Assembly (NCBI GenBank): GCA_036389335.1
Contig: DASVQC010000098.1
Span: 62,001 to 126,000, forward strand
DNA: 64,000 nt
Direction: 5' to 3'
Origin: JAIVGV01 sp036389335
Lineage (GTDB): Bacteria; Acidobacteriota; Blastocatellia; Pyrinomonadales; Pyrinomonadaceae
Positions 9,960 through 18,887 of the stretch are shown here, piece after piece. Below the pieces are notes generated by a model. The model was not told the origin of the DNA, ran no database searches, and worked only from the letters and a program-made list of their open reading frames with translations. The stretch's first letter is position 1, and every line of letters starts with the position of its first letter. The position numbers and the translations under genes are program-made.

Positions 9960-10378
9960 GGGCGGCGCGCGCCAACTTCCCGCCTTTAGTCGCCCTTAAC
10001 GAACACGCGATGCGCCGCCGCGCGGTTTGACAGTGGCGAGGGCGTCGAATAGAGTGTTGCCACGCCTGAGACACCTCTGAGCACTGCCGACAACGCCTCC
10101 TGCGTTCATCCGTCGGCAGCCCGCCGGAATCGTACAGCCGCCGCGAAGGTTATTTCCAGACCGCCCCTTCCGCATCGCTGTCTTCCGCAATTTTCGCCCG
10201 CCGAATGGTGGGCGTCAGCCGCGCTCGTTCGCCCCCGCACGGTCGAGCCTTCGGCTCTTTCACCGTCACGAGGTACGTCCTCGTGTTCAGCCGCGCGGAG
10301 CGATGAAGTTTAAGCTCCTTCCCCAACCCTGTGCTGCGTTTACGCGCAGCCTCTTGCCCACGGAGATGAAGATCACAA
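9960..10378. other. 419-base gap without a recognised gene
   Basis: Between the acyl-CoA synthetase and the secreted-protein gene. I see small hairpins only, for example cacgagg/cctcgtg at 10267-10285 and gctgcg/cgcagc at about 10332-10350. No tRNA, convincing small ORF or riboswitch consensus was recognised. The last 100 bases probably form the 5' leader of the downstream gene. Confidence 0.5.
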
Positions 10379-11191
10379 ATGAAAATTAAAAGAGCACACC
10401 TGTTCGCATCGATCATATTCCTCACCCTCTCGGCATTAATGTTCGGCACCCACGCGTCGGCAGACACGACGGTCGTCGTCACCCAGACCAACACGCAAGG
10501 CTGGTCGACCGAGGACACGCGCCCCGGCGGCGCGGTCGATTTCGTGACGGACATGACCGCGCCCGGCGGCACCGGGGCCCTCCAACTGACCACCGACGCC
10601 ACCACCACGTCCAAAGCGCAATACCTGCACGGCACGAACACCGCCTTATCCGGCGTCACCAACCTGAGCTACTACACCAAGCAGATCAGCGCCTCGTTCG
10701 TCGGCGGAGACCCCTCCTATCAGTTGGCCCTGTGTCTGAACGGGTTCGCCTTGAACGGCGACTGCCTCGGCTTCACGACGATGGTCTTCGAGCCTTACCA
10801 GAACGGGACCGTGACACCGGGCATCTGGCAGTCGTGGGACGTTGACGCGGGACAGTTCTGGTCGTCAAGGTCGGCATCGTTCGGTGCTTGCACCGTTGTC
10901 GCCGGTTTCGGAGGCGCACCGTTCTATTCGCTATCTCAACTTAAGGCGAATTGTCCGAATGCGGTCGCGGTGGCCTTCGGCGTCAACATCGGTTCGAACA
11001 ACCCGAGCTATAACGTCTTCACCGATCTCGTCAGGTTCAACGACACGGTTTACGACTTCGAGGTGTTCAGCGCGCCCGCCAATAAGGATCAGTGCAAGAA
11101 CGGCGGCTGGGCGACCTTCAACCCGAACCGCCCCGCAGGCCCCTTCAAGAATCAGGGCGACTGCGTCTCGTTCGCCAGCAACGGCAAGTAG
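10379..11191 (+). CDS. Secreted protein with Cys-containing C-terminal motif
   Basis: 270 residues. A clear Sec signal peptide (KIKRAHLF basic start, LTLSALMFG core, cleavage likely after THASA). The mature body is Gly/Thr-rich and looks beta-structured, with no enzyme motif. The last 40 residues carry KDQCKNGGW...F...FKNQGDCVSF, a short C-terminal motif that I know from many secreted actinobacterial and other bacterial proteins of unknown role; the two Cys could form a disulfide. Two further Cys are in GDCLGF and GACTVV. A strong intrinsic terminator follows at 11236, so the gene is probably monocistronic. GC content is slightly lower than its neighbours. Function unknown. Confidence 0.75.
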   Translation: MKIKRAHLFASIIFLTLSALMFGTHASADTTVVVTQTNTQGWSTEDTRPGGAVDFVTDMTAPGGTGALQLTTDATTTSKAQYLHGTNTALSGVTNLSYYTKQISASFVGGDPSYQLALCLNGFALNGDCLGFTTMVFEPYQNGTVTPGIWQSWDVDAGQFWSSRSASFGACTVVAGFGGAPFYSLSQLKANCPNAVAVAFGVNIGSNNPSYNVFTDLVRFNDTVYDFEVFSAPANKDQCKNGGWATFNPNRPAGPFKNQGDCVSFASNGK

Positions 11192-11235
11192 TCGAAGCGC
11201 GGGCTTCGGTCTGCGTGCAGCCGGTGAGTGAGAGA

Positions 11236-11267
11236 AGTGCCTCCGCGCGGGCGGGGGCACTTTTTTT
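11236..11267 (+). terminator. Intrinsic terminator
   Basis: Stem AGTGCC (11236-11241) pairing with GGCACT (11256-11261), with further GC pairing inside, followed directly by seven T. It lies 45 bases after the stop of the secreted-protein gene. Confidence 0.85.
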
Positions 11268-11352
11268 ATCTAGGGCGTTGTCGGGCGGGGGCTAATGAAG
11301 TAAATTGCGCGGGCGTGAGTTTACCGAACGGGTCGCACCGGGGAGGCTGTCG

Positions 11353-12678
11353 ATGAGGAGAGCGTCTTTCATTCTCGGCGTCGCGTTGTCGCTGCCGCTA
11401 TTGGCCGGGGTGTTCCAGCGCCCGCGGGCGGCGGGCGCGCCGGGCCGTCTCGGGGCGGACGCCTCGCGCGAGGCGCGCGTCAGCGCCGCCGCCGAGGCGA
11501 TGCGCGCGCAGCTCGTCGCGCAGCGGCGCGACTTCCACGTCCACCCGGAGCTGTCGAACCGGGAGGAGCGCACGGGGCGCGTCGTGGCCGAGCGCCTGCG
11601 CGCGCTCGGGCTCGAAGACGTGCGCGTGAACGTCGCGCTCCACGGCGTCGTCGCCATGCTCCGCGGCGCGAAGCCGGGGCCGGTCGTCGCCGTGCGCGCC
11701 GACATGGACGCGCTGCCCATTCAGGAAGTCAACGACGTGCCCTACAAGTCGCAGACGCCGGGCGTGAAGCACGCCTGCGGGCACGACGTGCACACGACGG
11801 TCGAGCTGGGCGTGGCGGAGGTGCTCAGCAAGATGCGCGGGGAGATGAACGGCTCGGTCAAATTCATCTTCCAGCCCGCGGAGGAGGGCGCGCCGCCGGG
11901 CGAGGAGGGCGGCGCGACGCTGATGATCAAGGAGGGCGCGCTCGACAACCCGCGCCCCGCGGCCATCTTCGGCCTGCACACCGAGCCGAACGTGCAGGCC
12001 GGGCAGATCGGTTACCATTCCGGCCCCGCCATGGCCTCGTCCGACACCTTCTCCATCGTCGTCAAAGGGAGGGCCTCGCACGGCGCGCAGCCGCAGAACG
12101 GCATCGACTCCGTGGTCGTCGCCTCGCAGTGCGTCCTCGCGCTGCAAAACATCCGCAGCCGCCGCATCGATCCCCTTGAGCCGCTCGTCATCACCGTCGG
12201 GACGATAAACGGGGGCACGCGCTTCAACGTCATCGCGGGCGAGGTGAAGATGACGGGCACGATGCGCACGCTCAACAACGAGGTGCGCGAGCGCGCCGTC
12301 GCGCTCATGCGCGAGACGCTGCAGAGCGTGACGCAGGCTTACGGCGCGACCTACGAGCTGAGCTTCGAGGGCAGCAACCCCGTCACCTACAACGAGCCCT
12401 CGCTCGTCGAAGAGACGCTGCCGACCATCCGCCGCGTCGTCGGGGACAAGAACACGCTCGTCTTGAAACCCTTCATGCCCGCCGAGGACTTCGCGCACTA
12501 CCAGAAGATCGTGCCCGGCTTCTACTACTTCCTCGGCGTCGGCAACCGCGCCAAGGGGATCAGCGCCGGCTGGCACACCGCCGACTTCGACGTCGACGAG
12601 GAGAGCCTCGTCGTCGGCGTCAAGGTGATGTCGAACGTCCTGCTCGACTACCTCGACCGGCACAAGAGCGACCGTTGA
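11353..12678 (+). CDS. Exported M20D-family amidohydrolase / peptidase
   Basis: 441 residues from the ATG at 11353, which has GGGAGG 7 bases upstream; an in-frame TTG at 11305 is less likely. An N-terminal hydrophobic signal (ILGVALSLPLLAGVF) suggests export. The catalytic body is an M20 metallopeptidase of the IAA-amino-acid hydrolase/hippurate hydrolase type: VHPELSNREERT, VRADMDALP, HACGHDVHTT metal site, FQPAEEG with the catalytic Glu pair, HGAQPQNGID in the lid domain, and AEDFAHYQK near the end. It would split N-acyl amino acids or aminoacylated small molecules in the periplasm. No partner genes are adjacent. Confidence 0.92.
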   Translation: MRRASFILGVALSLPLLAGVFQRPRAAGAPGRLGADASREARVSAAAEAMRAQLVAQRRDFHVHPELSNREERTGRVVAERLRALGLEDVRVNVALHGVVAMLRGAKPGPVVAVRADMDALPIQEVNDVPYKSQTPGVKHACGHDVHTTVELGVAEVLSKMRGEMNGSVKFIFQPAEEGAPPGEEGGATLMIKEGALDNPRPAAIFGLHTEPNVQAGQIGYHSGPAMASSDTFSIVVKGRASHGAQPQNGIDSVVVASQCVLALQNIRSRRIDPLEPLVITVGTINGGTRFNVIAGEVKMTGTMRTLNNEVRERAVALMRETLQSVTQAYGATYELSFEGSNPVTYNEPSLVEETLPTIRRVVGDKNTLVLKPFMPAEDFAHYQKIVPGFYYFLGVGNRAKGISAGWHTADFDVDEESLVVGVKVMSNVLLDYLDRHKSDR

Positions 12679-12732
12679 GGCGCGAACCCCCCGCGCGCCC
12701 GCACGGCGTTCGCCGCGCCGCGAAAATTCGTG

Positions 12733-12761
12733 TTGACGGGGGAGGGGCCGGGTGGTAAAAC
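12733..12761 (+). promoter_or_regulatory. Candidate sigma70-type promoter
   Basis: TTGACG at 12733-12738 and TAAAAC at 12756-12761 with a 17-base spacer. It is about 190 bases before the ferritin-like gene and would drive the ferritin-like/MNIO/DUF2063 operon. Confidence 0.55.
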
Positions 12762-12784
12762 TCGCGCCGTCCTCTCGCGGGACT

Positions 12785-12812
12785 TCTCGCTTTCGCATTC
12801 TCGCTTTCGCAT
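12785..12812 (+). repeat. Two exact copies of a 14-base direct repeat in the leader
   Basis: The unit TCTCGCTTTCGCAT occurs twice head to tail, and a degenerate third copy (ACGCTTTCGA) lies at 12821-12830. They fall between the candidate promoter and the start of the ferritin-like gene, so they could be regulator or RNA-binding sites, or simply slippage products. Confidence 0.6.
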
Positions 12813-12950
12813 TCAGATTCACGCTTTCGACTCAGACTCGCGCGCCGACGCCTGCCCCGAAGTCTGCGACCGCCGACGCGCGGCGCGCGTCCGCCTCATC
12901 TCACACCCGCCGGGCCGCCCGCCGCGCGCCCGCCTAAGAAGGAGACTCGA

Positions 12951-14600
12951 ATGAGCACACCGGCACTCCAACGCAAGGGATGGACTCCCGCGCGCGTGTT
13001 GGAGCACTTGCAGAACGCCGTCTACCTCGAAATGTGGACGGTGCCCCTCTACCTCACGTCCGCCTACTCGCTCGACGTGCCGAGCAACCCGAGCACGAAC
13101 CGGCCAGAGTTCGCCGCCGTCCCGGTCAAGGACGGCAAGCCCGACTTCGCCAGCTTCACGCAGCAGGACTACAACCAGTACGCCTTCAACAACATTCTTT
13201 CCGTCGCCATACAGGAGATGCTGCACGTCGAGCTGGCCTCGAATCTCCTCAACGCCGTCCGCGAGGCCGGCTCGCCCGTGACCTTCACCGGCGCGCCGCA
13301 GACGCCGCCGCTCTCCGCGCCGAGCTACGCCGCGCCGCCCGCCTGCCTCGCCGCCGACGCGCTGCCCCCCGGCGTCACGCTCAAGCTCGGGCGCTTCGAC
13401 GAGAATCAGGCGCTCCTCTTCCAGTGGGTCGAGACGCCCAAGCCGAAGCCCGCTTACGACATCGACGCTTGGCGCGCGACCTACGACTCCATCGGCCACT
13501 TCTACGAGTCGTTGTCCTACGGCGTGCTGGTCTGCTGGGCCGACCTCTACCCGGCGGCGGGCAGGGCCGCAGACCCTTTCCAGCGGGACGACTGGGAGGC
13601 GGCGGCCAGGCGCGCGCGCGGGGGCCGTCTGCTCAAGGCGGTCTTCGACCTCCCGGCCTTCCACGTCTCGGAGGCGAGGCGCGCCGCGAAGGGTTCGGGC
13701 GGCGCGGCGAATCAGGGCGGCGCGGCTGACCCCGCCGACTCCCCCGAGCTGCTTCAGGCCAGCTACAAGGACTTCAGCATAAAAATCTACGGGACGCGCG
13801 AGGAGGCCCTAGTCCGCGCGCGGGCCGCGATGACGGCCATCACGGTGCAGGGCGAGGGCGCGGGGCCGGACACCAAGGACATCCCGACCAAGTTCCAGCC
13901 GACGGGCGATCCGGAGGACGCCATCGAGATCGCGCTCGACAAGGTGACGCACTACGAGCGCTTCACGGAGCTGGTCGGGCTGGCGCAGGAGGGTAAGTTC
14001 AGCTACGTCCCCGTGGCCGCGGCGCCAACGCCCGGCCCCTTCCTGAACGCGCTCAACCAGAGCTATTCGGCCTTCCTTTCGAGCCTCAACGAAGCCTTCT
14101 CGGGCAACACGGGCGCGATGAGCATCGCGGCGATGGCGGGACTCGGCAACCGCGTCCTGCAGGCTTGGGAGAACGGCGTCGCCGCCGCAGAGATGTTCCA
14201 GTGGGTTGACGGCAACGAGTTCGTCGATCCGACGGGCGCGAAGGGCTACCACGCCTGTCAGGGGCTCGACAAGACCGGCACGAGCGACTGCGCCTACGGC
14301 TTCTTCCACACCTGCGCCGGCGCGAACATGTGCAAGGGGCAGGGCGGCTGCGGCGCGCGCAACGACGGCGAGAACCCTCCGATCGACTGGCAGCCCGGCT
14401 CGAACGAGTGCAAGAACCTCGGCCACTGCGGCATCCCCATCCCGGCCTCGCAGTGTTTCGACGACCCCGCCGCCAAGCCCGCGGACGTGTGGCAGTACGC
14501 GAGGCAGAAGATGGGCTTCCCGACGAACGAGCCGCAGCCCAACTCTCTGCGCGCCTCGCTCTCGTCGACCTCGGGCGTGACCTGCCCGGCGGACGAGTGA
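12951..14600 (+). CDS. Ferritin-like protein with nine-Cys bufferin-like tail
   Basis: 549 residues, strong ribosome-binding site AGAAGGAG 6 bases upstream. The N-terminal two thirds resemble the ferritin-like family PF12902 (VioB/iminophenyl-pyruvate dimer synthase type): Glu27 in YLEMWTVPLYL, E89-x-x-H92 in IQEMLHVE, then HFYES and THYERF as further candidate iron ligands. From about residue 430 a separate Cys-rich region begins with Cys at 436, 447, 455, 461, 467, 487, 493, 502 and 545. Its spacing (HACQGLDKTG...DCA...HTCAG, then CKGQGGC) recalls the Cys patterns of bufferin precursors modified by MNIO enzymes. Only two other Cys occur in the rest of the protein. No signal peptide is visible, unlike bufferins. 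The MNIO gene starts 7 bases downstream. Substrate role is inferred. Confidence 0.85.
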   Translation: MSTPALQRKGWTPARVLEHLQNAVYLEMWTVPLYLTSAYSLDVPSNPSTNRPEFAAVPVKDGKPDFASFTQQDYNQYAFNNILSVAIQEMLHVELASNLLNAVREAGSPVTFTGAPQTPPLSAPSYAAPPACLAADALPPGVTLKLGRFDENQALLFQWVETPKPKPAYDIDAWRATYDSIGHFYESLSYGVLVCWADLYPAAGRAADPFQRDDWEAAARRARGGRLLKAVFDLPAFHVSEARRAAKGSGGAANQGGAADPADSPELLQASYKDFSIKIYGTREEALVRARAAMTAITVQGEGAGPDTKDIPTKFQPTGDPEDAIEIALDKVTHYERFTELVGLAQEGKFSYVPVAAAPTPGPFLNALNQSYSAFLSSLNEAFSGNTGAMSIAAMAGLGNRVLQAWENGVAAAEMFQWVDGNEFVDPTGAKGYHACQGLDKTGTSDCAYGFFHTCAGANMCKGQGGCGARNDGENPPIDWQPGSNECKNLGHCGIPIPASQCFDDPAAKPADVWQYARQKMGFPTNEPQPNSLRASLSSTSGVTCPADE

Positions 14601-14607
14601 GCGACCG

Positions 14608-15492
14608 ATGTTAGGCCCGGACTACCCCGACTTAGGCTTCGGCGTCGGCCTGCGCCACCAGCACTTCGCGCACGTGCTGGGGCAATGGCCGCCCGTCGAT
14701 TGGTTCGAGGTCATCTCGGAGAACTTCATGGACTCCGGTGGCTGGCCGCGCCACGTGCTCGACCGCGTGGCCGAGCGCTACCCCGTCGTCATGCACGGCG
14801 TCTCGCTGTCAATCGGAAGCTGTGACCCGCTCGACTTCGAGTACCTTGCGAAGCTCAAGCGGCTGGCGCGCGAGACGGGGGCGCGCTGGGTCTCCGACCA
14901 CCTCTGCTGGACGGGGGTGGCGGGCCGCAACACGCACGACCTGCTCCCGCTCCCGCTCGACGAGGCGACGCTCGGCCACGTCGTCGGGCGCGTGCGCGTC
15001 GTACAGGACTTTCTCGAACGACCGCTCGCGCTTGAGAACCCGAGCAGCTACCTCGCCTTCAAGGGCGACACGCTCAAGGAGTGGGAGTTCCTCTCGGCGG
15101 TCGCGGAGGAGGCCGACTGCCGCCTGCTCTTGGACGTGAACAACGTCTACGTGTCGAGCGTCAACCACGGCTTCGACCCCGCCGAGTACGTCGAGTCTCT
15201 GCCGCACGCGCGCGTCGTCCAGATACACCTCGCGGGCCACACCGACTGCGGCACGCACGTCTTAGACACGCACGACGGGCGCGTCGCAGACCCCGTGTGG
15301 GAACTCTACCGCCTCGCGCGGCGCAGGATCGGCGGCGTCTCGACGCTGCTCGAATGGGACTCGAACCTCCCCCCGTTCCCGGAGCTTCACGCGGAGGTTT
15401 TGAAGGCGCGCCGCCACGCGCAGGCCGACGCGCAGTCGGAGGCCGACGCCGCGGGCGGCGCGCCGCCCGCCTCGGCGCGGGCGCACGCATGA
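14608..15492 (+). CDS. DUF692 multinuclear non-heme iron oxidase (MNIO)
   Basis: 294 residues. All signature motifs of DUF692/MNIO (MbnB/BufB type) are seen: GVGLRHQH, EVISENF, MHGVSLSIG (His63), SDHLCWTG (Asp97, His98), LENPSSYL (Glu143), LLLDVNNVYVSSVNHG (Asp176), IHLAGH (His207, His211), DTHDG and LLEWDSN (Glu249). These residues bind two or three irons in a TIM barrel. Characterised members oxidise Cys in peptides to oxazolone/thioamide, thiooxazole and related products, giving copper-binding or other RiPPs. Its last residues are an Ala/Asp-rich tail (ADAQSEADAAGG) not needed for the fold. It overlaps the next gene by the ATGA motif. The likely substrate is the Cys-rich tail of the preceding protein. 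Confidence 0.95.
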   Translation: MLGPDYPDLGFGVGLRHQHFAHVLGQWPPVDWFEVISENFMDSGGWPRHVLDRVAERYPVVMHGVSLSIGSCDPLDFEYLAKLKRLARETGARWVSDHLCWTGVAGRNTHDLLPLPLDEATLGHVVGRVRVVQDFLERPLALENPSSYLAFKGDTLKEWEFLSAVAEEADCRLLLDVNNVYVSSVNHGFDPAEYVESLPHARVVQIHLAGHTDCGTHVLDTHDGRVADPVWELYRLARRRIGGVSTLLEWDSNLPPFPELHAEVLKARRHAQADAQSEADAAGGAPPASARAHA

Positions 15493-16376
15493 GCGGCGGC
15501 GGCGCGACGGAGTTCGGGCTCGAACGCTTGCAGCGTTGGGTGCAGGCGGTCGTCACACACCAACGCGGCGTCGGCGCGGGCGTCGCCTCGGACGAGGCGC
15601 GCGCGTGCATCCGCGTCGAGCCCGGCGCGGTCGAGACGGTCGTCGCGCCGTCGGCGACGCTCTCGGGCGCGCAGCGGCTCGCCGTCTACTCGCGCTCGTA
15701 TCACGCGCGGCTCCTTCAATGCCTGCGCGAGACTTTCCCGGCGCTCCTTCGCGCGCTCGGCGGAGAACTCTTCGACCTCTTCGCGCTCGGATACCTGGAG
15801 CGCCACCCGCCGCACAGCTACACGCTCGACCGCCTCGCCGACGACTTCGCGCGACACCTCGCCGAGACGAGGCCCGACGCCGACGCGCCGCCCGCCGAGA
15901 GGGAGGCGTGGCCCGACTTCGTCGTCGAACTGGCGGCGCTCGAACTCGAATTCGCGAAGGTCTACGACGGCCCCGGCCTCGAAGGGCGCGCGCGGGGGAG
16001 CGCCCGGCGCGCGGTGGAGCTTTTCACGCGGGACGACGGGCGACTCCTCGAAGCGCGCCCCGCGCGCGCGCCGTCCTCGCGCCTCTTCGCCTTCGGCCAC
16101 CCGGTTCACGCCTACATGTTGGCCGCGCGCGCGGGCGAGAGTCCGGCGCTGCCCCGGCCCGCTCAGACCTTCGTCGCGATGACGCGGCTCGACTACCGCG
16201 TCTCGGTGTACGGGCTGGACGCCGCGCAGCATTCGTTCCTCCACGCGCTCGGCGGCGGGCGCTCGGTCGGCGAGGCCCTCGAAGCGTCCGGCGGCGAAGG
16301 CGCGGGGGCGCGCGCCTCGACCGCCCGCGGCTGGCTGCGCGAGTGGGCCGACAGAGGTTTCTTTGATATCTTCTGA
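15489..16376 (+). CDS. DUF2063 family partner protein of MNIO
   Basis: 295 residues from the ATG at 15489, which shares ATGA with the MNIO stop, so translation is coupled. The N-terminal half fits DUF2063 (HvfC/BufC N-terminal domain): LQRWVQAVVT, RLAVYSRSYHARLLQCLRETFPALL, GGELFDLFALGYLERHPPHSYTL with the conserved RHPP. The C-terminal half (residues 150-295) is the second HvfC-like region with VELAALELEFAKVYDGPGL and a terminal GWLREWADRGFF. In MNIO systems this partner is thought to hold the precursor peptide and present it to the oxidase. Its presence supports a complete modification pair here, with the ferritin-like protein as the only candidate substrate in the operon. Confidence 0.9.
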   Translation: MSGGGATEFGLERLQRWVQAVVTHQRGVGAGVASDEARACIRVEPGAVETVVAPSATLSGAQRLAVYSRSYHARLLQCLRETFPALLRALGGELFDLFALGYLERHPPHSYTLDRLADDFARHLAETRPDADAPPAEREAWPDFVVELAALELEFAKVYDGPGLEGRARGSARRAVELFTRDDGRLLEARPARAPSSRLFAFGHPVHAYMLAARAGESPALPRPAQTFVAMTRLDYRVSVYGLDAAQHSFLHALGGGRSVGEALEASGGEGAGARASTARGWLREWADRGFFDIF

Positions 16377-16452
16377 GCCGCGGCGGAAGTCAGTCGCCGC
16401 TTCCCGAATCCAAACGCGGTCGGAAGGGAGTGGTGTCCCGGTATCAGCTTTC

Positions 16453-16548
16453 CTCTGTGCTATCTCTGTGATCTCTGTGTCTCTGTGGTGAGTGCTTATG
16501 ATCCTTAACTCACCACGGAGGCACAGAGATCACAGAGATAGCACAGAG
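16453..16548. repeat. Family A inverted repeat (CACAGAG words), copy 1
   Basis: Two 40-base arms (16453-16492 and 16509-16548) that match at about 38 of 40 positions, with a 16-base loop. Each arm iterates the word CACAGAGAT and ends in CTCACCAC at the loop. It lies between the DUF2063 gene and the ABC transporter gene, both plus strand. Confidence 0.95.
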
Positions 16549-16605
16549 TAGAAATCTAATCAGGGCACCACGCGGAAGGGGGAAGCCCTTGCGAGGAGAA
16601 CTCAG

Positions 16606-18114
16606 TTGAGCGCGCGCGCGGGGCGCGGCGGCGCGGCGCAGGCGGCGCTGCTACTGCTCGCCTTCGCGCTCTTCGCCCCCGCCCGCGCCCCGGCGCAGGA
16701 GAAGACGCTGCGCTGGGGCGCTGACCCGAGCGGCGGCGCGCCCTACGTCTACACGGACCCGGCGCACCCCGACAGGTACATCGGCTACGAGCAGGAGATG
16801 GTCGAGGCGCTCGCCGCGGCGATGGGGCGGCGGGCCGAGTTCGTCCCGACCGACTGGGAGACCATCGTCTCGGCCCTCCAGCGCGGCGGGTTCGACATCG
16901 TCGTCAACGGGCTGGAGCCGACCGAAGATCGCGCGCGCCAGATACTCTTCAGCAAGCCCTACTACGTCTTCCAGCTCCAGCTCACCGTCCGCAAAAACGA
17001 AGATCGCATCCGCACGCTCGAAGACTGCCGCCGGCGCGTGGTCGGGACGCTCTCGAACACCGCCGCCTCGCGCCTGATGGAGAAGGAGGGCATCCCCTTC
17101 CGCGGCTACGCCGACCCCGTCGGCGCGTACCGCGACCTCGAAGTGCGGCGCATCGACGCCGTCCTGATGGACGTGCCGATGGAGATGTTCTACGCGCGCT
17201 CGAACCCGCGACTCAAACCCGCCGGCGAGCCCTTCTACCGCGGCGTGTACGTCGTCGGCCTGCGGCAGGGCGACGAGAAGTTGAAGGCCGAAGTTGACGC
17301 CGGGATCGACAAGATCGTCGCCGACGGCTCGCTCGAACGCATCCTCCGCAAGTGGAACCTCTGGAACGACGCGCAACTCGAACTGCGGCAGGCGCAGGCC
17401 GCGGGCGAGGCGGTCAAGTTCGAGATGACCTCCTCGGACTTCAACTGGCGCGAGGCGCTGCTGCGGCTGACGCGCGCGGCGGGCGTGACAGTCTTGATCG
17501 CGCTCGGCTCGATGCTCATCGCGCTCTCGACGGGGCTGCTGCTCGCGTTGGGTCAGTGGAAGGGCGCGCGCTGGTTGCGCGCGCTCTGCACCGTCTACGT
17601 CGAGTTCTTCCGCGGCACGCCCGTCCTCGTCCAGCTTTTGTTCCTCTACTTCGGGCTCCCGAAGCTCGGCCTCGCGATGCCGAACTGGCTGACCGCGCTG
17701 ATCGGGCTCGGGCTCAACTACGCGGCCTACGAGTCGCAGGTCTACCGCGCCGCGCTCGAAGCCGTGCCGCGCGGCCAGTGGGAAGTCTCCTACTCGCTCG
17801 GCATGAGCCCGGCGCTCGCCTTCCGCCGCATCATCTTCCCGCAGGCGTTTCGGGTGGCGCTCCCGCCGATGACCAACGACTTCGTCTCGCTCTTCAAAGA
17901 CACCTCGGTCGCCTTCGCCATCTCGGTCTGGGAGCTGGCGACCGCCTACCGGGAGCTGGCGAACGCTTCGGGCGAGTTCATGCTGCTCGGCGCGGTCGTC
18001 TCCGCCTTCTACCTCGCGATGAGCCTGCCGCTGGCGCACCTCGCGCGGCGTCTCGAAGTCCGCATGAGGGGGCAGCGCGCCGTGCTCGCGGTCGAGTCGG
18101 AGGTGGCGACATGA
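16606..18114 (+). CDS. Amino-acid ABC transporter, fused binding protein and permease
   Basis: 502 residues. TTG start with AGGAG about 8 bases upstream. Domain order: signal segment (LLLLAFALFAPARA), a family 3 polar-amino-acid solute-binding domain (about residues 35-255; YIGYEQEMVEALAAAMG, FDIVVNGLEPTEDRA, FSKPYYVFQ), then a HisM/GlnP-type membrane domain (about 275-500; GTPVLVQLLFLYFGLP and the EAA loop EAVPRGQWEVSYSLGMSP). Fusion of binding protein to permease tethers the binding domain to the membrane. The ATPase gene overlaps by ATGA. Imports a polar amino acid into the cell; specificity is not evident. Confidence 0.92.
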   Translation: MSARAGRGGAAQAALLLLAFALFAPARAPAQEKTLRWGADPSGGAPYVYTDPAHPDRYIGYEQEMVEALAAAMGRRAEFVPTDWETIVSALQRGGFDIVVNGLEPTEDRARQILFSKPYYVFQLQLTVRKNEDRIRTLEDCRRRVVGTLSNTAASRLMEKEGIPFRGYADPVGAYRDLEVRRIDAVLMDVPMEMFYARSNPRLKPAGEPFYRGVYVVGLRQGDEKLKAEVDAGIDKIVADGSLERILRKWNLWNDAQLELRQAQAAGEAVKFEMTSSDFNWREALLRLTRAAGVTVLIALGSMLIALSTGLLLALGQWKGARWLRALCTVYVEFFRGTPVLVQLLFLYFGLPKLGLAMPNWLTALIGLGLNYAAYESQVYRAALEAVPRGQWEVSYSLGMSPALAFRRIIFPQAFRVALPPMTNDFVSLFKDTSVAFAISVWELATAYRELANASGEFMLLGAVVSAFYLAMSLPLAHLARRLEVRMRGQRAVLAVESEVAT

Positions 18115-18854
18115 TCCGCGTCGAGAATCTGGTCAAGGAGTTCGGCGGCGCGCGCATCCTCCACGGCGTCAGCTTCGAGGTTCCCGCGGGCGCGGTGCTC
18201 GGCGTCGTCGGCGCGTCGGGCAGCGGCAAGTCCACGCTGCTGCGCTGCCTGAACGGGCTGGAGCGGATCACGGGCGGCGCGTTCGAGTGCGCGGGCGTGA
18301 GGCTCGAAGCCGGGCTCGCGCCGAAGGAGTACCAGCGCAGGGTGTGGCGTCTGCGGCGCGGCGTCGGCACGGTCTTCCAGCACCTCTACCTGTTCCCGCA
18401 CCTCTCGGCCCTCGGCAACGTGACGGAAGCGCCCGTGCGCGTGCTCAAGGTCGCGCCGCGGGAGGCCGAGGCGCACGCCTACGAGCTGCTCGAACGGGTC
18501 GGGCTCAAAGAGGCGGCGCGGCGCTACCCCGATTCGCTCTCGGGCGGCGAGCAGCAGCGCGTCGCCATCGCGCGCGCCCTCGCCATGCGACCGGGCGTCA
18601 TCCTCTTCGACGAGCCGACGAGCGCGCTCGACCCGCGCCGCACGAACGAGATTCGCGCGATGCTGAGGGAGTTCGCGCGCGACGGCGGGCAGACGCTGAT
18701 GATCGTCTCCCACTCGATCAACTTCCTCAAAGGGCTCGCCGACTACCTGCTCTACATGGAGGGCGGGCGCGTCGTCGAGTTCGGCGAGGCGGGCGCGATG
18801 TTCGCCGCGCCGCGGGAGGCGCGCACGCGCGACTTCTTCGATCAGGCGAAGTGA
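18111..18854 (+). CDS. Amino-acid ABC transporter ATP-binding protein
   Basis: 247 residues from the ATG at 18111 that overlaps the permease stop (ATGA). All ATPase motifs are intact: Walker A GASGSGKST, Q-loop VFQHLYLFPH, signature LSGGEQQR, Walker B VILFDEPTSALD and the switch His in IVSHS. The sequence groups with GlnQ/HisP-type polar amino-acid importers. One fused binding-permease protein and one ATPase make a minimal importer, which would assemble as a homodimer of each. A family A inverted repeat follows 33 bases after the stop and may act in 3'-end formation. Confidence 0.95.
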   Translation: MIRVENLVKEFGGARILHGVSFEVPAGAVLGVVGASGSGKSTLLRCLNGLERITGGAFECAGVRLEAGLAPKEYQRRVWRLRRGVGTVFQHLYLFPHLSALGNVTEAPVRVLKVAPREAEAHAYELLERVGLKEAARRYPDSLSGGEQQRVAIARALAMRPGVILFDEPTSALDPRRTNEIRAMLREFARDGGQTLMIVSHSINFLKGLADYLLYMEGGRVVEFGEAGAMFAAPREARTRDFFDQAK

Positions 18855-18887
18855 TCGTCGCCGGGTAGCGTCCTAATTTAAATTCTG

